From NCBI RefSeq assembly GCF_016862915.1, contig NZ_BONW01000013.1, positions 646,792 through 710,791 on the forward strand: a stretch of 64,000 nt of DNA. Reading direction: 5' to 3'. This stretch comes from Plantactinospora endophytica. GTDB taxonomy: Bacteria; Actinomycetota; Actinomycetes; Mycobacteriales; Micromonosporaceae. Position numbers and translations under genes: made by a program. Position 1 is the stretch's first letter. Each line of letters begins with the position of its first letter. Positions 41,501-48,198 of the stretch are shown here, one piece after another. Below the pieces are notes generated by a model that was not told the origin of the DNA, searched no databases, and saw only the letters and a program-made list of their open reading frames with translations.

Positions 41501-41909
41501 GCAGCAGGCCGAGTTCGCCCAGGTGAAGCAGAACGTGACGATCGCCAACACCAGCGACGCCGGTGGCGGTCAGCACGTCAACGGGATCGACGCGGGCGAC
41601 TCGATCGCGTTCGACCCGATCAACCTGGGTGACGCCAGCGCGGTGACCTTCCGGGTCTCCGGCGGCTCGGCAGCCACCGCCGGTACGCCCCGGGCCACCG
41701 TCGAACTGCGGCTCGACTCGCCGACCGGTCCGCTGGCCGGTACCGCCACGCTGAACGCCACGACCGGCAACAACGACTGGTCCAGCCAGACCCTGGCGGT
41801 CGACCAGCCGGCCGGCGGGCACCGGCTCTATCTGGTCTTCCAGCCGGTCACCGGCGGCCCGACCACCGGGCTGGTGAACCTCAACTGGGTGGAGTTCACC
41901 CCGAAGTAG
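38580..41909 (+). CDS. Secreted ThuA / sugar dehydrogenase / PKD protein
   Basis: A 1109-residue exported protein. After a signal peptide (to about residue 30) comes a ThuA-like domain (VLVFTKTAGTRRASI to SWYTGLGHSIETYRSKPFTRHLLGGI, about 60-280). Then a glucose/sorbosone-dehydrogenase-like beta-propeller (MSLAVLPDGRVLHNTRGG, RGKVLRIKV, RNPFRFDVDASGRVYVADYS). A PKD domain follows (about 780-860: NASPTSGQAPLTVNFSAVGS). The C terminus resembles CBM6-like carbohydrate-binding beta sandwiches. PQQ-dependent oxidation of a sugar at the cell surface is the family role; metal and PQQ ligands are not proven here. Probably works with the isomerase-like protein just upstream. Confidence 0.85.
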   Translation: MRTSKRRWLTVLVATATIAPLTVQAPAAAVPDPGPGPGGVPAETLVAEENGPAALRSDARAPRDYGVLVFTKTAGTRRASIPDGVKVIRDLGQEHGFRVTVSQDAAQFTEQNLGKYRAVVFLNTTGDILNATQEAAFESYVKAGGGFAGVHAAAETEPDWAFYQSLLGAKATGASPVEPGNIDVADRAHPSTETVPRTLTLTEEWYNFSANVRGVSHVLATADERSFAGGTMGFDHPVAWCKDYQGGRSWYTGLGHSIETYRSKPFTRHLLGGIQWAAGVVEGDCGATVIGNYEKVTLNDEPGEPMSLAVLPDGRVLHNTRGGQVRLYNPTSGASPVINTIPVYSHDEDGLQTISIDPDFATNKWVYLYYSPPLSTPVDNPATPGVNEGDAPATSADPTVWDKFKGYNQLSRVKFVDGETPHLDMSTEQQIMRVDVDRGICCHVAGKVKFDGKGNLYLITGDDTNAGGSDGFTPINESPTQGPGYDAQRSSGNTNDLRGKVLRIKVRANGTYTSPAGNLFPEAQDHDNRTRPEIFLMGLRNPFRFDVDASGRVYVADYSPDSRTSNPARGPEGTGRWFATNQAGNYGWPYCYSPGLPYVDFDFATRTSGQPFNCGAPVNDSPRNTGRTVLPPVQDPQFWYTYEARTPCPGAYLETPPTSCDFKWPVIGTGGVGPHGGPIYDYDPESTSETKFPEYYDNAVAFGEFTRDKIFMMRTDGRGNLTGVEQLLPGFVFDNPMEMEFGPDGSLYLLEYGDGFFTANPDAQLSVIRYVKGKRSPVAVLNASPTSGQAPLTVNFSAVGSYDPDPGESISYAWDFTSDGTVDSADPSTSHTYTANGTYTARLTVTDSSGKTGVLTRTITVGNTAPTVTVTGPVPGSFFNWGDPVPYTVTVTDPEDGTIDCSRVTVSFVLGHDTHGHEHGSTTGCTGVLQSPADGADHAGGYLYGGISAMYTDLGGGGQPALTTVSQVVVQVPRQQAEFAQVKQNVTIANTSDAGGGQHVNGIDAGDSIAFDPINLGDASAVTFRVSGGSAATAGTPRATVELRLDSPTGPLAGTATLNATTGNNDWSSQTLAVDQPAGGHRLYLVFQPVTGGPTTGLVNLNWVEFTPK

Positions 41910-41936
41910 CCCCGGGCAGCGCGATAGCCCGATTGC

Positions 41937-41980
41937 CGAGTGGGCCTGAGAGTCATGATCGTGACTCTCAGGCCCACTCG
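41937..41980. terminator. 19-bp perfect hairpin between convergent genes
   Basis: Arms 41937-41955 and 41962-41980 (right arm starting TGACTCTCAGG) are perfectly complementary over 19 bp with a 6-nt loop. It lies after the ThuA-protein gene and contains the stop codon of the convergent kinase gene (41968-41970), so one arm is translated. Strong bidirectional terminator by shape, without a T-tract. Confidence 0.75.
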
Positions 41981-43002
41981 TCTGTGGACCGATCGCCGGC
42001 AGGCCGGCCCGCAGCCCCGGCAACCTGGGCGCCCGGATCGTCACCCGGCAGGCCACCGGGTGCCTCGGCCAGCAGTCGGGCGTGCAGCGCCGGGTCGGCG
42101 TACCCGAGGAAGCGGCGGGCGGCGACCCAGGCGGCGCCGGCAGCCGGGTCGCCGGCCGGCACGCCGGGTCGACCGAGCCGGGCGGTGAGGCGTTGCTGCA
42201 CGGCGTCGCGGATCTCCGGTACCCCGGCGAGGATTCCGCCGGCCAGCACCACCGGGCCGGGCACCGGGTGCAGCGACAGCAGCGTCCCGGCGAGCCGCTC
42301 GGCGGCGGCGTCCAGGATGGCGACCGCCTCCGGATCCCCGTCCCGGGCCGCTGCACCGACCAACGGCGCCAGCCGGGCCAGCCGCTCACGGCTGCGCCGG
42401 TAGATCCGGGTGACGAAGGCGTCCGGGTCGCTCGCGCCGATCTCGGCGGCGACGGCCCGGGTCAGTGGACTGGTCGGCGGGCCACGGTAGAGCGCCCGGG
42501 CGGTCGACCGTGCCGCCGCCAGGCCGAGCCAGAATCCCGAGCCCTCGTCGCCGAGCAGCCAGCCGAGGCCGTCCGCGACGCGCCCGACCGTGTCGTCGTG
42601 CACCTCGGCGGCGACCGCACCGGTGCCGGCGATCAGCACCGTGCCGCGCGGCGCCGCCGTGCCAGCCGCGAACGCCACCACCGCGTCGCCGACCGGGGAC
42701 ATCGGGCAGGTCAGCCCGAGCCGTGACCACTGTGCTTCGTACCCGGCGGCCACTGCCGGCTCGGCGAGCCGGGAGACGCCGGCCAGCCCGACCACGGCGC
42801 CGACCACCCGGGCCGGATCGTGCCCGTGCAGCGCGGCCCGGACGGCCTCGCCGAGCGCGGCGGCGGTCTCGGCCGGGTCGGCGGCCACCGGGTTGCCGGC
42901 GCACGCCCTGCCGCGCCCCACGATCCGACCGTCCACGGTGGCCAGTACCACCCGGGTGGCCGTGCCGCCGCAGTCGGCGCCGAGCACGAGCGCATCGACC
43001 AT
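41968..43002 (-). CDS. N-acetylglucosamine kinase-like (BadF/BadG/BcrA family)
   Basis: A 344-residue ATPase of the actin-like fold. The first phosphate loop is LGADCGGTATRVVL, the second region VLIAGTGAVAA, and a GDEGSGFWLGLAA segment matches eukaryotic and actinobacterial GlcNAc kinases. It phosphorylates N-acetylglucosamine or N-acetylmuramic acid after import. Cytoplasmic. ATG at 43002 puts the phosphate loop at residue 8; a ribosome-binding site is poor and a divergent -10-like element is so close that the mRNA might be leaderless. It faces a MurR/RpiR regulator, SIS protein and Ngc-type transporter, which fits amino-sugar use. Confidence 0.85.
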   Translation of the reverse strand: MVDALVLGADCGGTATRVVLATVDGRIVGRGRACAGNPVAADPAETAAALGEAVRAALHGHDPARVVGAVVGLAGVSRLAEPAVAAGYEAQWSRLGLTCPMSPVGDAVVAFAAGTAAPRGTVLIAGTGAVAAEVHDDTVGRVADGLGWLLGDEGSGFWLGLAAARSTARALYRGPPTSPLTRAVAAEIGASDPDAFVTRIYRRSRERLARLAPLVGAAARDGDPEAVAILDAAAERLAGTLLSLHPVPGPVVLAGGILAGVPEIRDAVQQRLTARLGRPGVPAGDPAAGAAWVAARRFLGYADPALHARLLAEAPGGLPGDDPGAQVAGAAGRPAGDRSTDEWA

Positions 43003-43009
43003 GGTGCCG

Positions 43010-43073
43010 ATGGTCGGGGTACCGATCGAAAATGTCAAACCTATTGACTCATGAGCCACTGCGGTCATAACTT
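43010..43073. promoter_or_regulatory. Back-to-back divergent promoters, kinase versus MurR/RpiR operon
   Basis: TGTCAA (43033-43038) and TTGACT (43044-43049) are an inverted pair separated by 5 bp, giving -35 boxes in opposite directions. On plus, TAACTT (43068-43073) follows after 18 bp. On minus, GACCAT (43010-43015) follows after 17 bp, only eight bases before the kinase ATG. An operator overlapping both -35 boxes would control both sides. Confidence 0.5.
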
Positions 43074-43107
43074 TTTTCATCACCTGGATGTCGTGAAAGG
43101 AATGTTG

Positions 43108-44025
43108 ATGGAGGAGAGCGGGCTGCTGGGCCGGCTGCGCACCGAGCTGGCCACGCTGCCGGTCGCCCTACAGCGGGTCGCCGAGCAGATCCTGATCGCG
43201 CCCGAGGAGACCGCCCGGGCCACGATCATCGACCTGGCCGAGCGGGCCGGCACCTCCACCGCGACCGTGACCCGGTTCTGCCGCGTCTTCGGCTACCGGG
43301 GGTACGCCCAGCTCCGGGTGGCGGTGGCCACCGAGATCGGCCGGGCCGCCCAGGCGCGCTGGGACACCGACATCGACCGGGAGATCGGGCCGGACGACCC
43401 GCTCGACCACCTGCTCGGGGTGGTGGCCAGCGCCGACGCCCGGGCGATCCAGGACACCGCCGGTCAGGTCGACCTGGCCGCCGTCGACCGGGTCGCCGGA
43501 GCCGTCGCGCGGGCCCAGCGCGTCGACCTGTTCGGGCTCGGCAGCTCCGGCAACGCCGCCCGGGAGATGGCGTTCCGGCTGGAACGGATCCGCATCCCGG
43601 TCTGGCACCGGGCCGACCCGCACACCGCGCTGACCAACGCCGCCCTGCTCGGCCCCGGCGACGTGGCGATCGGGCTCTCACACAGCGGGCGTACCCGGGA
43701 GGTGATCGAGGTGCTGGCCGAGGCGGCCGACCACGGCGCGCTGACCGTCGCGGTCACCTCGTTCCGGCGCTCCCCGCTGGCCGAGGTCGCCGACGTGGTG
43801 CTGACCACCGCCGTGCAGGAGACGACGTTCCGGCTGGCCGCGCTCTCCGCGCTGCACTCCCAACTGCTGGTGCTCGACCTGATCTACGTCGCCGTCGCCC
43901 AGCGGACCTACCAGCGCACCACCGAGGCGTTCGAGGTGACCGCCCGGGCCGTCGACGCGCACCGGGTGCCGGACGAGTCGCCCCGGACGGCCCGCCGGCC
44001 GCTCAAGACCACGGAGGGAACATGA
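43108..44025 (+). CDS. MurR/RpiR family regulator with SIS domain
   Basis: A 305-residue regulator. Residues about 5-80 form an RpiR helix-turn-helix (ARATIIDLAERAGTSTATVTRFCRVFG). Residues about 125-265 are a SIS sugar-phosphate-binding domain (VDLFGLGSSGNAAREMAFRL, IGLSHSGRTREVIEVLAEA). Such proteins sense phosphorylated sugars and regulate their catabolic genes. ATG at 43108 gives correct spacing to GAAAGG (43095-43100); ATG at 43102 is too close. Its stop overlaps the SIS gene start. It probably controls the kinase and the transporter through the divergent promoter, sensing GlcNAc-6-P or MurNAc-6-P. Confidence 0.9.
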   Translation: MEESGLLGRLRTELATLPVALQRVAEQILIAPEETARATIIDLAERAGTSTATVTRFCRVFGYRGYAQLRVAVATEIGRAAQARWDTDIDREIGPDDPLDHLLGVVASADARAIQDTAGQVDLAAVDRVAGAVARAQRVDLFGLGSSGNAAREMAFRLERIRIPVWHRADPHTALTNAALLGPGDVAIGLSHSGRTREVIEVLAEAADHGALTVAVTSFRRSPLAEVADVVLTTAVQETTFRLAALSALHSQLLVLDLIYVAVAQRTYQRTTEAFEVTARAVDAHRVPDESPRTARRPLKTTEGT

Positions 44026-44780
44026 CCACCGAGATCGGCGCCGCCGCCTACCTCACCGCCGTCACCGCCGCGATCGACCGGGTCGCCACCACCCAGACCG
44101 ACGCCGTACGCCGGGCGGCCGACCTGATCACCACCGCGCTGGACCGGGGCGGCGTGGTGCAGGCGTTCGGCTGCGGGCACTCCGAGGCGCTCTCGATGGA
44201 GATCGCCGGTCGGGCCGGCGGACTGGTACCCAGCAACCGGATCGCCCTGCGCGACCTGGTGCTCTACGGCGGCGCCGACCGGACCGTCCTCGAAAACCCG
44301 CTGCTGGAACGGGACCCGACGGTCGCACACCGGCTCTACGAACTCGCCCCGGTCAAGCCGGACGACGTATTCGTGCTCACCTCCAACTCCGGCGTCAACG
44401 GGGTGATCGTCGAATTCGCCCTGCTGGCGAAGGAGCACGGCCATCCGCTGATCGGGATCACCTCACTCGACCACACCACCCGGGTCACCCCGGGGCACCC
44501 GTCGGGGCGGCGGCTCGCCGACCTCGCCGACGTCGTACTCGACAACGGGGCGCCGTACGGCGACGCCGCCCTGCCCCTGCCCGGTGGCGGTGCCGTCGGG
44601 GCCATCTCCTCGATCACCGGTGCGTTGCTCGCCCAGCAGGTCGTCGCCGAGGTCGTCGCCCGGCTGCTCGACGCCGGTACCCGGCCACCGGTCTACCTGT
44701 CCGCGAACGTCCCGGGCGGCCGGGAACAGAACAGCGAGCTAGAGGCGCGGTACGCCGGACGCATCCGGCGCACCGCCTGA
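44022..44780 (+). CDS. SIS-domain sugar isomerase-like protein (UPF0309 type)
   Basis: A 252-residue protein of one SIS domain. Phosphosugar-binding motifs are GVVQAFGCGHSEALSMEIAGR and VFVLTSNSGVNGVIVEFAL with GHPLIGITS. Relatives are annotated as UPF0309 or sugar isomerase domain proteins and sit near amino-sugar genes. It may handle an amino-sugar phosphate such as the product of the kinase. A MurNAc-6-P etherase would be longer and carry extra helices, so this is not a plain MurQ. ATG overlaps the regulator stop (ATGA). The transporter genes follow in the same direction. Confidence 0.8.
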   Translation: MTTEIGAAAYLTAVTAAIDRVATTQTDAVRRAADLITTALDRGGVVQAFGCGHSEALSMEIAGRAGGLVPSNRIALRDLVLYGGADRTVLENPLLERDPTVAHRLYELAPVKPDDVFVLTSNSGVNGVIVEFALLAKEHGHPLIGITSLDHTTRVTPGHPSGRRLADLADVVLDNGAPYGDAALPLPGGGAVGAISSITGALLAQQVVAEVVARLLDAGTRPPVYLSANVPGGREQNSELEARYAGRIRRTA

Positions 44781-44800
44781 CGAGAAGAAGGCGAGGCGCC

Positions 44801-46273
44801 ATGAACTCTTTCCGTCCGGCCCGCTCCGGGTCGGCACCGACCACCGGCCCGGCACCTGTCGGCGGGCCGGCATCCACCACCGGCCCGAGTCGACGGAGTG
44901 TGCTGCGGGCCGCCGCCGTCGGGCTGGCCGCTCCCGCGCTGGCCGGTTGCGTCACCAGTGGTGGCGACGACGGGCAGCCGGCCGCCGCCAAGGGCGAGAC
45001 CAGCGCCGACAATCCGCTCGGGGTGCCCGCGTCGACGCCGTTGGAGGTGGTCGTCTTCGACGGCGGCTACGGCGACGAGTACGCCACCAACGCCGAGTCC
45101 ATCTACAAGGGACGGTTTCCCGGTGCCACCGTCGACCACAAGGCGATCCAGAAGGTCGGCGAGGCGCTGCAACCCCGGTTCGTCGCCGACACCCCGCCGG
45201 ACGTGGTCGACAACACCGGCGCCGGCCGGCTCGACCTGGCCACCCTGGTCGCCGCCGGCAAGCTCACCGATTTGACCGAGCTGCTCGACGCGCCGTCGCT
45301 GGACGACCCCGGCACGAAGGTCCGGGACACCCTGCTGCCCGGGGTGGTCGCCGACGGCACGCTCGACGGAAAGGTCTACACGCTCAACTTCACCTACACC
45401 GTCTGGGGACTCTGGTATTCCAAGCCGCTCTTCGACCGGCACGGCTGGGCGTACCCGACGAACTGGGACGCGATGCTGGCGCTCTGCGACCAGATCAAGA
45501 AGGCGGGCGTCGCGCCCTGGACCTACCAGGGCAAATACCCGGAGTACCTGAACGACCCGCTGCTGGCGATGGCCGCCAAGGCCGGCGGGCCGGAGTTGGT
45601 GCAGGCGGTCGACAACCTCCAGCCGGGCGCCTGGAAGCAGCAGCCGCTGCTGGACGCGGCGACCGCGATCGCCGAACTCGCCGGCCGGGGCTACCTGCTT
45701 CCCGGCTCGGAGGCGCTGTCCCACACCGAGGCACAGGCCGCCTGGTCGCAGGGGAAGGTCGCGTTCATCCCCTGCGGCTCCTGGCTGGAGGCCGAGCAGC
45801 AGGGGGTCACCCCGGCCGGCTTCGACATGGTGATGGGCGCGGTGCCGTCGCTGGGCGCGGCCGACAAGCTGCCGTACGGGACGATCCAGGCCGCCAGCAG
45901 CGAATCGTTCCTGGTCCCGGCCCGGGCGAAGAACCCGCGCGGCGGGCTGGAGTTCCTCCGGGTGCTCTTCTCCTCCGGCAGCGCCCGGCGGTTCGCCGAG
46001 CTGAACAGCACGCTGCCCAGCGTCGCCGGAGCCACCGACGGGCTGACCGTCAGCACCGGGCTCGGCTCGGTCCGCGCCGCCGTGCAGGCCGCCGGCCCGA
46101 ACACCGTCACCTACCGGTTCCGCACCTGGTACGCCCCGCTGGCCAAGGCGGTCGACGACGCCACCGGCGAACTCGCCACCCGCCGGATCACCCCCGGCCA
46201 GTGGGCCGACCGGATCCAGAAGGCCGCCGACGCGGTCGCCGCCGACTCCGCCGTCAAGAAGTACACCCGGTAG
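44801..46273 (+). CDS. ngcE: N-acetylglucosamine/chitobiose-binding lipoprotein (NgcE-like)
   Basis: A 490-residue solute-binding protein closely resembling NgcE of streptomycetes, which binds GlcNAc and diacetylchitobiose. A long leader contains a twin-arginine motif (SRRSVLRAAAVGLAAPALAGC, RR at 31-32) and a lipobox Cys50, so a Tat-exported lipoprotein is expected. Mature motifs include NFTYTVWGLWYSKPLFDRHGW and KVAFIPCGSWLEAEQ. It works with the two permeases directly downstream. The symbol is given by resemblance; substrate is inferred. Confidence 0.85.
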   Translation: MNSFRPARSGSAPTTGPAPVGGPASTTGPSRRSVLRAAAVGLAAPALAGCVTSGGDDGQPAAAKGETSADNPLGVPASTPLEVVVFDGGYGDEYATNAESIYKGRFPGATVDHKAIQKVGEALQPRFVADTPPDVVDNTGAGRLDLATLVAAGKLTDLTELLDAPSLDDPGTKVRDTLLPGVVADGTLDGKVYTLNFTYTVWGLWYSKPLFDRHGWAYPTNWDAMLALCDQIKKAGVAPWTYQGKYPEYLNDPLLAMAAKAGGPELVQAVDNLQPGAWKQQPLLDAATAIAELAGRGYLLPGSEALSHTEAQAAWSQGKVAFIPCGSWLEAEQQGVTPAGFDMVMGAVPSLGAADKLPYGTIQAASSESFLVPARAKNPRGGLEFLRVLFSSGSARRFAELNSTLPSVAGATDGLTVSTGLGSVRAAVQAAGPNTVTYRFRTWYAPLAKAVDDATGELATRRITPGQWADRIQKAADAVAADSAVKKYTR

Positions 46274-46280
46274 ACCCGCG

Positions 46281-47207
46281 ATGGCGGCCCTGCGGCACGG
46301 CAAGTACCGCTTCCTCGCCGGAGCGATCCTGCCCGGACTGCTGCTCTACGCGGTCTTCGTGCTCTCCCCGTACGCGCAGGCGTTCTATCTGGCGCTGACC
46401 GACTGGACCGGCGTCTCCGGGCAGGTGGAGATCGTCGGGCTGGACAACTTCCGGCGACTCGTCGACGACCCGCTGTTCCTGGCGGCGCTGCGCAACAACG
46501 GGCTGCTGCTGCTCGTCGTACCGGCGGCCACCATCGGGCTCGGGCTGCTGCTCGCCGCACTGGTCAACTTCGGCGGCCGGCGGGGGAGCACGATGGTCGG
46601 CGGGGTACGCGGCGGCGAGTTCTACAAGGTCGCCTACTTCTTCCCGCAACTGCTCTCGCTGCCGATCATCGCGGTGCTCTGGCAGTTCGTCTACCACCCC
46701 AACGAGGGCGTGCTGAACGGCGTACTCCGGGCCGTCGGGCTGGACTTCCTGGCCCGGACCTGGCTCGGCGACCCGCACCTGGCGCTCTGGGCGGTGGCCG
46801 GGGTACTGGTCTGGTCGTCGGTCGGCTTCTACATGGTGCTCTTCTCCGCCGCGATGGAGTCGATCCCGCGCGACGTGCTGGAGGCGGCGGTGCTGGACGG
46901 GGCCGGCCGGCTCGCCGTACTCCGCCGGGTGGTGCTGCCGCTGGTCCGCGAGAACGTGCAGGTCGCCTTCGTCTACCTCGGCGTACTGGCACTGGACGGC
47001 TTCGCCGTCGTCCAGGTGATGACGGTCGGTCCCGGCGGCCCGGACGGGTCCACCGAGGTCATCGGGCTCGGGCTGTACCGCAACGCCTTCACCTACGGCC
47101 GGTTCGGGTACGCCGCCGCGATGGGGGTCGCGCTGTTCTTCCTCACCCTGGCGCTCGCCGTCGTCGCGCTGCGGGCCGGCCGCCGGGAGCAGGTGGAACT
47201 GTCATGA
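46281..47207 (+). CDS. ngcF: Sugar ABC transporter permease (NgcF-like)
   Basis: A 308-residue CUT1 permease. Helices are clear from AGAILPGLLLYAVFVLSPYAQAF onward and the EAA motif is LEAAVLDGAGRLAVLRRVVLP. It is seven bases after ngcE and overlaps ngcG by 4 bp. With NgcE and NgcG it imports GlcNAc and chitobiose. No ATPase gene follows, so a shared MsiK-type ATPase is needed. Confidence 0.88.
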   Translation: MAALRHGKYRFLAGAILPGLLLYAVFVLSPYAQAFYLALTDWTGVSGQVEIVGLDNFRRLVDDPLFLAALRNNGLLLLVVPAATIGLGLLLAALVNFGGRRGSTMVGGVRGGEFYKVAYFFPQLLSLPIIAVLWQFVYHPNEGVLNGVLRAVGLDFLARTWLGDPHLALWAVAGVLVWSSVGFYMVLFSAAMESIPRDVLEAAVLDGAGRLAVLRRVVLPLVRENVQVAFVYLGVLALDGFAVVQVMTVGPGGPDGSTEVIGLGLYRNAFTYGRFGYAAAMGVALFFLTLALAVVALRAGRREQVELS

Positions 47208-48100
47208 CGACGCTGCTCGACCGTCCGGCCCGCCGGCAGCCGTCCACCAGTCCGGTCCGGGCGCCGGCCCGCCGTACCGGACGGTTCGGTGACCTGGCCG
47301 CGCACCTGTTCCTGGTCGGCTGGGCGGCGTTGGTCACCGCGCCGCTGCTCTGGGCGGTACTCAGTTCGCTGAAGACCGACCGGGAGATCCTGACCAGCCC
47401 GTGGACGGTGCCGGCGACACCCCGGTTCGACAACTGGTCCCGGGCCTGGGGCGAGGCGTCGATCGGCAGCTACTTCCTGAACAGCGCGATCGTGGTGGGC
47501 AGCGCGCTGGTGCTGACCATGCTGCTCGGCGCGCTGGTCGCGTACGCCCTGGCCCGGTATTCGTTCCCCGGCAACCGGCTGCTCTACCACCTCTTCGTCG
47601 CCGGGCTGCTCTTCCCGGTCTTCCTCGCCCTGGTGCCGCTCTTCTTCGTGGTACGCCAACTCGGCCTGCTCGGCACCTATTCCGGACTGATCCTGGTCTA
47701 CACCGCGTACGCCCTGCCGTTCACCGTCTTCTTCCTGCACGGCTTCTTCCGGTCGCTGCCCTCGGCGCTGGCCGAGGCGGCGTTCCTGGACGGCTGCTCG
47801 CACTGGGGCGTGCTGTTCCGGGTGATGTTGCCGCTGGCCCGGCCGGGCCTGGTCAGCATCGCGATCTTCAACTTCCTCGGACTGTGGAACCAGTACCTGC
47901 TGCCGCTGGTGCTCAACCCCGACCCCGACCGGTACGTACTGGCGCAGGGGCTCGCCGCGCTCTCGGTCAGCCAGGGCTACCGCAGTGACTGGAGCGGTCT
48001 CTTCGCCGGCCTCACCATCGCGATGTTGCCGGTGCTGGCCGCGTACGTCCTCTTCCAACGCCAGATCCGGACCGGCCTGACCGCCGGGGCGGTCCGCTAG
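47204..48100 (+). CDS. ngcG: Sugar ABC transporter permease (NgcG-like)
   Basis: A 298-residue CUT1 permease with six helices and EAA loop LAEAAFLDGCSHWGVLFRVMLP. Its ATG overlaps the ngcF stop (ATGA). The last gene of the regulator-SIS-ngcEFG unit; a 13-bp hairpin terminator follows at 48130. The N-terminal 25 residues are basic and cytoplasmic. Confidence 0.88.
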   Translation: MTTLLDRPARRQPSTSPVRAPARRTGRFGDLAAHLFLVGWAALVTAPLLWAVLSSLKTDREILTSPWTVPATPRFDNWSRAWGEASIGSYFLNSAIVVGSALVLTMLLGALVAYALARYSFPGNRLLYHLFVAGLLFPVFLALVPLFFVVRQLGLLGTYSGLILVYTAYALPFTVFFLHGFFRSLPSALAEAAFLDGCSHWGVLFRVMLPLARPGLVSIAIFNFLGLWNQYLLPLVLNPDPDRYVLAQGLAALSVSQGYRSDWSGLFAGLTIAMLPVLAAYVLFQRQIRTGLTAGAVR

Positions 48101-48129
48101 CTTCCCCGCACCTCTCCCTGGGTCACCAC

Positions 48130-48161
48130 CCGGGTGCCGGCCACCGTCGGCCGGCACCCGG
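48130..48161 (+). terminator. Terminator hairpin after ngcG
   Basis: CCGGGTGCCGGCC (48130-48142) and GGCCGGCACCCGG (48149-48161) form a perfect 13-bp stem with a 6-nt loop, 30 bp after the ngcG stop. Confidence 0.65.
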
Positions 48162-48198
48162 CAACCCCCTTGTCACCCCCACCGGGAGGAGAACCCCC

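Noticed and set aside
38556..42389. A 1277-codon open frame on the minus strand opposite the ThuA protein
   Set aside because: Arises from third-position GC bias opposite a real gene; the sequence is rich in Arg, Gly, Val and His with no domain pattern.
44022..44780. SIS protein as MurNAc-6-phosphate etherase (MurQ)
   Set aside because: Too short and lacking the C-terminal helical part of MurQ; only the SIS fold is supported.
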